NCBI GenBank assembly: GCA_035630195.1
Contig: DASQLD010000358.1
Coordinates: 1 to 13,385, forward strand
From: DASQDN01 sp035630195
GTDB taxonomy: Bacteria; Acidobacteriota; Terriglobia; Bryobacterales; Bryobacteraceae
Reading direction: 5' to 3'
DNA length: 13,385 nucleotides
This document shows, piece after piece, positions 6,960-13,385 of this stretch (its first letter is position 1; the number at the start of each line of letters is the position of its first letter). A program made the translations under genes and the position numbers. The notes beneath the pieces are model-generated. The model saw nothing but the letters and a program-made list of their open reading frames with translations. It had not been told where the DNA came from and ran no database searches.

Positions 6960-7016
6960 CATCGATCCCTCATCGATGTTGAACGAGCCAGCGATACCAT
7001 CTTTATCCGCTGGTTC
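6960..7016. promoter_or_regulatory. Two tandem hairpins in the CBM9 / M1 divergent gap
   Basis: CATCGAT (6960-6966) pairs with ATCGATG (6972-6978) around a five-base loop. Then GAGCCAGCG (6985-6993) pairs with CGCTGGTTC (7008-7016) over nine pairs, one a G-U, around a 14-base loop. Both lie in the 153-bp gap, within what may be the 5' leader of the M1 aminopeptidase gene (start 7053). They could be leader structures or dyad operators. No known riboswitch class was recognised. Confidence 0.4.
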
Positions 7017-7052
7017 TCATAGAAATAAAGGTTATGTGTAAGCGCAATAAAC

Positions 7053-8879
7053 ATGATATTCTCCACTGCGATGATTTGCCGGAACCTGTGGGTGTCCTTT
7101 CTCTTTGCCGTATCGCCCATGTTTTGTGCTGAGGTTCAACCACCGTCTTTGCGTTTAGATGGCAGCGTAGTGCCCCAGCGTTATCGTCTCGACCTTACTA
7201 TCGATCCGGCGCAGGATCGATTTCATGGATCAATCGATATAGACGTCAAGCTAAGCATTCCAGCCTCCGTGGTTTGGCTAAACGGTACGGACCTAAAGGT
7301 TTCTGAAGCTGCAATTCGTTACGGCAAAGGTCCTGAGCAGCGCGCTCGCGCGATCGGATCGGGCAAAGACTTCCTCGGTGTGCAAACCCAAACTATTGTG
7401 CCTCCCGGCTCAGCGACGATTCGGATCGTTTTCTCGGCTGCGTTTCGCAAACAGGGATTTGCCGGGGTTCTTACGTGGCAAGATTCGGGGGATTGGTATG
7501 CCTACTCTGATTTCGAGCCGATCGACGCCCGCACGGCCTTTCCATGCTTCGACGAGCCCATCTATAAGGCGCCGTGGCACATAACTTTACGCGTACCATC
7601 GAGGATGCAGGCTTTTAGCAACGCTCGTCAGCTTTCAGAGGCGCCAGGTGAGAACGGACAGAGAATAGTGCGTTTCCATCCGACTGCGCCCATTTCCACC
7701 TATTTAGTTGCTCTTGCTGTGGGGCCATTCGAGATTGTGGAGGCCGGCCATGCGGGGAAAAAGAAGACGCCACTGCGAATTATCGTGCCAAAGGGCCGTA
7801 GCGCGCGAACGACGTTCGCTCGCGAGGCGACTCCTAAAATCTTTGAGGCTCTCGAGAATTATTTCGGGATCCCGTACCCCTTCGACAAGTTGGATCAAGT
7901 GGCGTTCCCGTTCAATGGGGGAGCGATGGAAAATGCTGGCCTTATCACGTATGGTCAATCGCATTTGGTAGCGCCGCCTACAGGAGAATTTCATCGACGC
8001 AAAATCAGCAGTGCAAACATCATCGCGCACGAGATTGCGCACCAATGGTTCGGGAATCTGGCCACTCTGCATTGGTGGGACGATTTGTGGCTAAACGAAG
8101 CTTTCGCGGAATGGATGGAAGTTCGCATAGTCGACCGGATCTTTCCGGAATGGAAAGCTCCTCTCTTCCTTCCGTTTCGCAAGGGATTTGCAATTTCGAG
8201 TGACAGTTTGACGTCCGCGCGGCGGATCCGACAACCCATTGAGAATGCAGGAGACATTGCCCAGGCCTTTGACAGCATCACCTACAACAAAGGCGCTGCG
8301 GTGATCGGGATGTTCGAGAGTTTCATCGGCCCCGCGAAGTTCCGAACGGGCATACAAAGCTATCTACGGAAGCATGCCTGGAAGAACACGATTACTTCGG
8401 ACTTCTTAAGCGCTCTATCTGAAGCCGCAGGCAAGGACATGTCGGCTCCGTTCTCCACGTTCCTCGACAGGCCCGGCGCTCCGCTTCCTCGGGTCAAGTT
8501 GGAATGCAACGGGCCAGCTTCCGACGTAAGCATCAGCCAAGAACGTTTTTTGCCTCTCGGTTCGAAGGGTGATCGGAAGCAATCGTGGCAAGTTCCCGTT
8601 TGTATTCGCTATGCCACGGATTCTTCCTCTGCTACCGAGTGCACTTTGTTGTCTGATCCCAAACAGACGGTTCGTCTGCAGAAGGCGAAGTCCTGCCCGG
8701 CTTGGATCGATGCGGATGCGGGAGCAGTAGGATATTACCGCGTTTTGTATGAAGGTGATCTTGCGGTCCGGCTCGCGCAGGCACGGTCCTTGTCGCCGAT
8801 CGAGGAAGCTGATCTGATTCATAACGTTCGCTCGTTATTTGATGCGGGACTAGCCAGTCCGGAACAGCTCTTTCCGTGA
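7053..8879 (+). CDS. Exported M1-family zinc aminopeptidase, catalytic part (C-terminal domain out of frame)
   Basis: The 608-residue frame is an M1 (gluzincin) metallopeptidase that removes N-terminal residues from peptides. A signal peptide (hydrophobic LWVSFLFAVSPMFCA) is followed by the N-terminal saddle domain (VVPQRYRLDLTIDP, FPCFDEPIYKAPW). Catalytic elements are complete: the GAMEN exopeptidase motif at residues 290-294, zinc ligands in HEIAH at 326-330 with E349 in LWLNEAFAEW, and the catalytic Tyr at 411 in FDSITYNKGA. A short beta domain follows. The frame stops with TGA at 8877-8879 just as the helical ERAP1-like domain begins (LIHNVRSLFDAG). M1 enzymes of this type are usually about 850-900 residues, and the missing part continues in the next frame. 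An in-frame ATG at 7071 would also give a usable signal peptide; no clear Shine-Dalgarno favours either start. Confidence 0.9.
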   Translation: MIFSTAMICRNLWVSFLFAVSPMFCAEVQPPSLRLDGSVVPQRYRLDLTIDPAQDRFHGSIDIDVKLSIPASVVWLNGTDLKVSEAAIRYGKGPEQRARAIGSGKDFLGVQTQTIVPPGSATIRIVFSAAFRKQGFAGVLTWQDSGDWYAYSDFEPIDARTAFPCFDEPIYKAPWHITLRVPSRMQAFSNARQLSEAPGENGQRIVRFHPTAPISTYLVALAVGPFEIVEAGHAGKKKTPLRIIVPKGRSARTTFAREATPKIFEALENYFGIPYPFDKLDQVAFPFNGGAMENAGLITYGQSHLVAPPTGEFHRRKISSANIIAHEIAHQWFGNLATLHWWDDLWLNEAFAEWMEVRIVDRIFPEWKAPLFLPFRKGFAISSDSLTSARRIRQPIENAGDIAQAFDSITYNKGAAVIGMFESFIGPAKFRTGIQSYLRKHAWKNTITSDFLSALSEAAGKDMSAPFSTFLDRPGAPLPRVKLECNGPASDVSISQERFLPLGSKGDRKQSWQVPVCIRYATDSSSATECTLLSDPKQTVRLQKAKSCPAWIDADAGAVGYYRVLYEGDLAVRLAQARSLSPIEEADLIHNVRSLFDAGLASPEQLFP

Positions 8880-9715
8880 CAATTGATTTGTCTAGTTCCA
8901 GTAACCCTTCGACGGTCCAGGCGGGCCTCGAGATCTTTACTGCCGCCAGGCCGCTCGTTAATGACGAACAGCTTCCGGCATTCGAGCGTCTTGTCGGCCG
9001 AACCTACACAGGCAAGGCAAAGAACCTCGGGTGGCGGGAGCTTGAAAGTGACGATTCGGAGATCCGGCTTCTGCGTTCGAGAATGTGGGGTACGGTGCTG
9101 AACCTGGCGCGGGAACGTGACCTCGATGAATACGCGCGTGATCTCACGTTGAAGTGGCTAGGCGACCGAACAAGCATTGACCCGGGTATGGCAGCAGCGA
9201 TCACTCGCGGAGTCGCGGGAAAGGCAGACCGGGAAACATATCAGGCCATGAGGGCTGGCGCCGAGGCACTGAGCGATGTTACAGAGCGCGGTCTTATAAC
9301 GCGCGCTCTCGGGTGGGTCCAGAACCCTGAGTTGGCGAGAGAGACACCTCCGTGGATCTTAACAACGACCGTTCCTGCGAATGAGAGGTTGGCTGTTTTG
9401 TTCGGCATGAGCTTTAGCGAGGAGACGGCACGGATACTGTGGAAGTTCATCCAAGAAAACTATCCGGCGATAACCAAGCGGATGCCGGAAGGACAGATGA
9501 GGGATCGTGGGACCGTGCTGATCGAGCTGTCCGGGGGCGTGTGCGATCCGGCATCCCGAAAGGACGTGCAGTCCTTCTTTTCGCAACGTATTGGTGATCT
9601 CAGCGGCGGGACTCGCACACTTGCGCAAACATTGGAAAAAATCGATCTGTGCATAGCGCGCAAGGCGGAGCTAGGACCTCAGATGGCCACGTATCTTAAT
9701 GCAATGACCCCATGA
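8876..9715 (+). CDS. ERAP1-like C-terminal domain of the split M1 aminopeptidase
   Basis: This 279-residue frame, opened by GTG at 8876, is the all-helical C-terminal domain that normally caps the active site of M1 aminopeptidases. Typical features are AFERLVGRTYTGKAKNLGW near the start, LRSRMWGTVLNLA, RDLTLKWLGD, a DRETYQAM stretch, then LALGWV-like and FGMSFSE segments, and the end TLEKIDLCIARKAEL. It has no signal peptide, so as a separate protein it would stay in the cytoplasm, away from its exported partner. The GTG overlaps the TGA of the preceding frame by four bases (GTGA), which resembles translational coupling. Equally, removing one base from a once-continuous gene would give this result. 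Joined, the two parts make about 887 residues, the normal length. The Shine-Dalgarno is weak (GGAA about 11 nt upstream). Confidence 0.8.
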   Translation: MTIDLSSSSNPSTVQAGLEIFTAARPLVNDEQLPAFERLVGRTYTGKAKNLGWRELESDDSEIRLLRSRMWGTVLNLARERDLDEYARDLTLKWLGDRTSIDPGMAAAITRGVAGKADRETYQAMRAGAEALSDVTERGLITRALGWVQNPELARETPPWILTTTVPANERLAVLFGMSFSEETARILWKFIQENYPAITKRMPEGQMRDRGTVLIELSGGVCDPASRKDVQSFFSQRIGDLSGGTRTLAQTLEKIDLCIARKAELGPQMATYLNAMTP

Positions 9716-9782
9716 ATGCCTTGGTGATGGCACGTTGAACGCAGATAGTGATAGTATCTACGGCGACCTTCATTTCATAGCC

Positions 9783-9789
9783 AAAGGAG
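9783..9789 (+). promoter_or_regulatory. Ribosome-binding site of the TonB-dependent receptor gene
   Basis: AAAGGAG lies six bases before the ATG at 9796 and fixes that start. It is the clearest conventional ribosome site in the window and contrasts with the NHL, M1 and kinase genes, where none is visible. The 80-bp gap before the gene shows no terminator and no convincing promoter. Confidence 0.8.
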
Positions 9790-9795
9790 CAAACC

Positions 9796-12700
9796 ATGCG
9801 GTCTCCCTGTTACTTCATCGCTTATTCTGTAGCACTGTTTGTGCTGTTACTGGCTGGCCCGTTGCAAGCGCAAACGCTTGGCACAGTCACCGGCGAAGTC
9901 AAGGACTCGAGCGGCGCTGCTGTTGCGGGCGCTACCGTCACCGTCACTAATACCGCGACGAATGGCGTTCGCATCGTCACCACGAACGATGACGGGATCT
10001 ACAATGTGCCGGCCCTTGTTCCAGGTATGTACGACGTCAAAGCCGAGAAGTCCGGCTTCAAGGCCGCCAGTCGTACTGGCGTCGAACTTCAGGTGCAGCA
10101 GACTGCCCGTATCGACTTTGGACTGGAGGTAGGGCAGGTAAGCGAGACGATCGAAGTCACCGGCGCCGTGCCTCTTTTGACAACCGAGAATGCAACGGTG
10201 GGAACCGTCATCGAACAGAAGCGGATTACCGACTTGCCGCTGAACGGCCGGAACTTCTTGAGCTTGGTGGCATTGAGTCCGAACGTGACGTACGGTTTTG
10301 CGCAGGCGGCACAGGCGGCAGGTCGCCAGGGCGGGACACGCTCTGAGATTACGATGTCTCTTGCTGGAGCCAGGTCCGCTTGGAGCAACTACACTCTGGA
10401 CGGAATTACGAATACAGATATCAACTTCAATCTGTTTATCGTTCTTCCTTCCGTTGAGGCGTTGCAGGAGTTCAAGGTTCAAACCGGTGTTTATCCGGCG
10501 GAGTTCGGACGCACAGCAGGGCAAGTGAACGTATCGACAAAAGGTGGGACCAACGAGTATCACGGTTCGGTCTTTGAATTCCTCCGCAATGATAAGCTTG
10601 ACGCCCGACCATATTTCTTCAAAGATCCGGAGAGTCCCACACAGACGGCCCCATTGAAAGCTCCTTACCGCCAGAACCAATACGGCTTCACACTTGGGGG
10701 GCCGGTCCAGATTCCGAAGTTGTTCGACGGAAGGAACCGTCTTTTCTTCCTCGCCAATTACGAAGGCTTCAAATCGCGCCGGACCACCCCGCAGTTCTTC
10801 ACGACGATGACGCCTGCCATGCGAGCAGGCGACTTCTCGGCCGTGCCGACGCCGCTGCAGGATCCGGCGACGCGGGTGAGAACGCCAAACCCAAGCGGCA
10901 CTGGATTCACAGTCACGTCGAGCCCCTTCCCGAACAATCAGATTCCTGCGAATCGATTCAATCCGGCTTCTGTCTATCTGCTCGAGAACTTTGCTCCCCT
11001 GCCGAACCTGGAGCAAACCGGCCTACCGAATCGCAACTATCAGTACCTACAGAAAGTGCCGGTCGACAAAGACCAGTTTACGGGTCGCATCGATTTCAAT
11101 GAAAGCACTGTTTCTCAATGGTTCGGCCGCTACAGTTGGACCGATGAACTAACCCTTACGCCAGGCGTGCAGCTCAACGGTACGATTCTTTACACGAAGG
11201 CAAGCCAGTGGGTTCTCGCCAATACTCGCGTTTTCTCGTCGTCCAAAGTTAATGAGTTTCGGTTTGGCTACAACTCGATGTTCAACAACATCAGCCAGGA
11301 GCTGTCAGGTGTTGAAAACGTCAACGAGAAGATCGGAACTCCTGTAAAAGTTGACGATCCGAACTCGTGGGGCATCCCAGACATCAATCTCACCGGCAGC
11401 ACGCTGAATCGGTTCGGCAATGACGCCAATGGTCCTTTCACCATCGATAACAAGGTCTACCAAGTTGTGGACAACTTCTCCTGGATCACCGGAAAACATT
11501 CTTTTCGTTTTGGAGGGGACTGGCGCTACAACCAATTTCTTCAAATCGGCAATGAGTTCGCCCGCGGTCGATTTACAGCTACCGGAAGTTTCACGGGCAA
11601 CGGAAATACGCTGACAGGCGGCTACAATGGCGCTGACTTCCTGCTGGGCGCCATCAGCACTATTGAAAGCGCTGTCGCTCTAGCCAAGGGGGATTTCCGT
11701 AATCACGAATGGGGGCTCTACATTGACGACACGTACAAGATGACTCCGCGCCTGACAGTGAACTGGGGACTGCGCTGGGAGGTTTTTCAGCCGCTGCTCG
11801 ACAATTTCGGTCTACAGCCGAACTTCCAACTTAAGCAGCCGCTTCCGTCCTATGGAGTGGAGCCCGATCCAAGTAAACATCCGACTCTGGTCCGTACCGG
11901 AACAGGAGATTTCTATGAGGATCTTGCTTTCCGCTTTACCGGTCCGGTCCAACTCGCGCGTGACGGACGTCTCGGCAACCGTCTTATCAAGACGGATTAC
12001 AACAACCTCGCTCCTCGTCTCGGCATAGCCTATAGTCCTTCGGCCCAGTGGTCATTCCGTACAGGGTTCGGAGTTTTCTTCTCGCAAGAAAGCAAGAATT
12101 CAATTTTCGACATGAGTCGCGCCGCCGGAGGCCGCGCTAATCCCGTTATCGATCAGCAGGGTGTCCCGACGCTGACCTTTCAAAACTTCATCAATACCAG
12201 CCAGTTGCCCGTGTCATTTGCGCCGGGACTCACTTGGGGCGCCGACTACAATCTCCCCACGACGTACACCATGCAGTATCTCTTCAACGTGCAAAGGACA
12301 CTTGGAACCAATTCAACACTTGAGATCGGATACACGGGAAATCAAAGCCGGAAGATCGCTTATCTGGTGAACGCCAACGCTCCCGTTCCGGGAATCACAC
12401 CATTCGACGCGCGCGAGCCCTATCCGGAATGGCACGGAATTCAATACTTGGTTGGTGACGGAATCGGCAACTATAACGCGCTGAGTGGAAAATTAACTCA
12501 ACGTTTTGGCGCCAGCTTCACGTCCATGTTCAGCTACACATGGTCGAAGGCGCTCGACGAGAATAGTGCGATTCGCGGAACGGGATCGGACTTCACGCTG
12601 GAAAATCAGCGATGCCGATCGTGCGACTACGGTCCTGCAGGATTCAATATTCCTCACCGCTTCGTCAGCTCTTTGCTGTACGCGCTGCCGTTCGGAAAGG

Positions 12701-13209
12701 GTAAGCAGTTCCTCGATACGGGTGGCGTTCTGAACCAAGTGATTGGTGGGTGGCAACTCAGCGCTATTGCGACCGTCCAGAGTGGAACCTCCATCAATCC
12801 GGAATCATGGGATTCGGCTGGAATGGGAGCAGGGTTTCCGCACTCAAACCGCCTGCATTGTGTCGAAGGCGTCAATCCGGTAGCGGACAATCCGAATCCG
12901 GACCGCTACTTCGTGCGGGAAGCATTTCGGAATGTGGTGGCGGGCGAGTTCGGCAATTGCGGCCGAAACAGCCTGATTGCTCCGTCCACCTGGAACGTAG
13001 ATGCGTCCGCCATGAAAGATTTCCGTTTCAATGAAAGGCACACATTACAATTCCGAATGGAAATGTTCAACGCGCCTAATCACCCGGCGTGGGGCAGGCC
13101 GTCGGCCAACTGGGGTACACAAGGCCTGAATCCAAACGCCGCATTCGGCCGTATTCGATCCACGAGCCAACTCCGTCAGATCCAGTTCGCGTTGAAGTAT
13201 TACTTTTGA
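9796..13209 (+). CDS. Oar-like TonB-dependent outer-membrane receptor with carboxypeptidase-regulatory-like domain
   Basis: The 1137-residue protein belongs to the large TonB-dependent receptor group expanded in Acidobacteria. After a signal peptide (hydrophobic YSVALFVLLLAGPLQA, cleavage near residue 25) comes a carboxypeptidase-regulatory-like beta domain at about 28-112 (GTVTGEVKDSSGAAVAGATV, GIYNVPALVPGMYDV). The plug follows from about 115, with ITDLPLNGRNFLSL near 145-158, YTLDGITNTD, and VYPAEFGRTAGQVNVSTKGG. The rest is a beta barrel with many aromatic-rich strands, for example TPRLTVNWGLRWEVFQP and FTSMFSYTWSKALDEN. It ends QFALKYYF, with the C-terminal Phe expected for BAM-assembled proteins. 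Such receptors import bulky nutrients using TonB energy; the substrate cannot be read from the sequence. It lies 80 bp after the ERAP1-like frame and has its own strong ribosome site. Confidence 0.95.
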   Translation: MRSPCYFIAYSVALFVLLLAGPLQAQTLGTVTGEVKDSSGAAVAGATVTVTNTATNGVRIVTTNDDGIYNVPALVPGMYDVKAEKSGFKAASRTGVELQVQQTARIDFGLEVGQVSETIEVTGAVPLLTTENATVGTVIEQKRITDLPLNGRNFLSLVALSPNVTYGFAQAAQAAGRQGGTRSEITMSLAGARSAWSNYTLDGITNTDINFNLFIVLPSVEALQEFKVQTGVYPAEFGRTAGQVNVSTKGGTNEYHGSVFEFLRNDKLDARPYFFKDPESPTQTAPLKAPYRQNQYGFTLGGPVQIPKLFDGRNRLFFLANYEGFKSRRTTPQFFTTMTPAMRAGDFSAVPTPLQDPATRVRTPNPSGTGFTVTSSPFPNNQIPANRFNPASVYLLENFAPLPNLEQTGLPNRNYQYLQKVPVDKDQFTGRIDFNESTVSQWFGRYSWTDELTLTPGVQLNGTILYTKASQWVLANTRVFSSSKVNEFRFGYNSMFNNISQELSGVENVNEKIGTPVKVDDPNSWGIPDINLTGSTLNRFGNDANGPFTIDNKVYQVVDNFSWITGKHSFRFGGDWRYNQFLQIGNEFARGRFTATGSFTGNGNTLTGGYNGADFLLGAISTIESAVALAKGDFRNHEWGLYIDDTYKMTPRLTVNWGLRWEVFQPLLDNFGLQPNFQLKQPLPSYGVEPDPSKHPTLVRTGTGDFYEDLAFRFTGPVQLARDGRLGNRLIKTDYNNLAPRLGIAYSPSAQWSFRTGFGVFFSQESKNSIFDMSRAAGGRANPVIDQQGVPTLTFQNFINTSQLPVSFAPGLTWGADYNLPTTYTMQYLFNVQRTLGTNSTLEIGYTGNQSRKIAYLVNANAPVPGITPFDAREPYPEWHGIQYLVGDGIGNYNALSGKLTQRFGASFTSMFSYTWSKALDENSAIRGTGSDFTLENQRCRSCDYGPAGFNIPHRFVSSLLYALPFGKGKQFLDTGGVLNQVIGGWQLSAIATVQSGTSINPESWDSAGMGAGFPHSNRLHCVEGVNPVADNPNPDRYFVREAFRNVVAGEFGNCGRNSLIAPSTWNVDASAMKDFRFNERHTLQFRMEMFNAPNHPAWGRPSANWGTQGLNPNAAFGRIRSTSQLRQIQFALKYYF

Positions 13210-13213
13210 CGGG

Positions 13214-13256
13214 CAACGGCTCTGCTCGTGACTGCCTACTACGAACCGAGCCGTTG
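13214..13256 (+). terminator. Hairpin after the TonB-dependent receptor gene, possible terminator
   Basis: CAACGGCTC (13214-13222) pairs perfectly with GAGCCGTTG (13248-13256) around a 25-base loop, starting 4 nt after the stop codon. A second copy of the 3' arm, CGAGCCGTT, occurs at 13263-13271 and could compete. No T-run follows, so function as an intrinsic terminator is uncertain. Confidence 0.4.
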
Positions 13257-13326
13257 GTTCTTCGAGCCGTTTAAAGTGAGTGTGAAGGACGTTGAACGAG
13301 TGGCGCCGGTCGGGATGAAGGCATGT

Positions 13327-13385
13327 TCACTTGGGTGTCACATGGATCAGGGCGCCGGGATTGGCGTCTTCCAGCATCCACAGCG
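13327..13385 (-). CDS. Possible C-terminal end of a minus-strand gene
   Basis: Reading inward from the right edge on the minus strand gives an open frame of 18 residues, LWMLEDANPGALIHVTPK, then TGA at 13327-13329. The composition looks protein-like, and a gene is expected here because the receptor gene ends at 13209. The fragment is too short to assign to a family and could be chance. If real, it converges on the receptor gene with about 117 bp between the stops. Confidence 0.3.
   Translation of the reverse strand, partial: LWMLEDANPGALIHVTPK

Noticed and set aside
8865..8879. Programmed -1 frameshift site at the M1 split
   Set aside because: No XXXYYYZ heptamer is present in the permitted interval between the -1 frame stop and the zero-frame stop.
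9721..9763. Promoter before the receptor gene (TTGGTG or TTGAAC with GATAGT/TAGTAT-like boxes)
   Set aside because: No combination gives both good boxes and a 16-18 bp spacer with confidence.
9847..11016. A 389-codon open frame on the minus strand inside the TonB-dependent receptor gene
   Set aside because: It is rich in Arg and Cys, lacks recognisable motifs and is fully covered by a convincing receptor gene with a good ribosome site.
1..13385. CRISPR array, tRNA, rRNA, insertion sequence or phage genes
   Set aside because: No regularly spaced repeats, no cloverleaf or rRNA-like stretches, and no transposase or integrase motifs were seen on either strand.

Overview
The window looks like chromosome from an acidobacterium of the Solibacter/Bryobacter type. 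Four things suggest this: a large secreted NHL-repeat protein ending in the Solibacter-type C-terminal domain TIGR03437; a very large TonB-dependent receptor with an N-terminal carboxypeptidase-regulatory-like domain (Oar-like); a PEP-CTERM surface protein; and futalosine-route menaquinone biosynthesis (MqnA). This is recognition from the translated sequence only; no search was run.

Layout. Positions 1-1345 (minus) hold a PAS-GAF-histidine kinase whose ATPase domain lies beyond the left edge. Just upstream of it on the same strand is mqnA (1415-2212). An 82-bp divergent gap leads to the 1022-residue secreted NHL protein (2295-5363, plus). Next is a structured 124-nt gap (5364-5487), then a PEP-CTERM protein with a laminin-B-like domain (5488-6147, plus). 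That protein appears to start at an ATT codon whose Shine-Dalgarno lies in a GC-rich hairpin. A secreted CBM9-like protein (6153-6899, minus) converges on it with a 5-bp gap. Across a 153-bp divergent gap with two hairpins lies an exported M1 aminopeptidase (7053-8879). Its C-terminal ERAP1-like domain sits in another frame (8876-9715), joined by a 4-base GTGA overlap. The last full gene is the Oar-like TonB-dependent receptor (9796-13209). A hairpin follows it, and at the edge there may be the tail of a minus-strand gene.

How the genes relate. Apart from the kinase and mqnA, every complete gene encodes an exported or surface product: a propeller protein, an exosortase-type anchored protein, a carbohydrate-binding-like protein, a peptidase and an outer-membrane transporter. 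This suits a polymer-degrading soil heterotroph. A shared pathway is not shown by the sequence. The M1 peptidase and the receptor may form a peptide-scavenging pair, but that is inference.

The points most worth checking are the hairpin-sequestered Shine-Dalgarno with an apparent AUU start (5448-5490), the split M1 aminopeptidase at 8876-8879, and the 12-unit, probably double, NHL propeller with its interleaved GQ motif.
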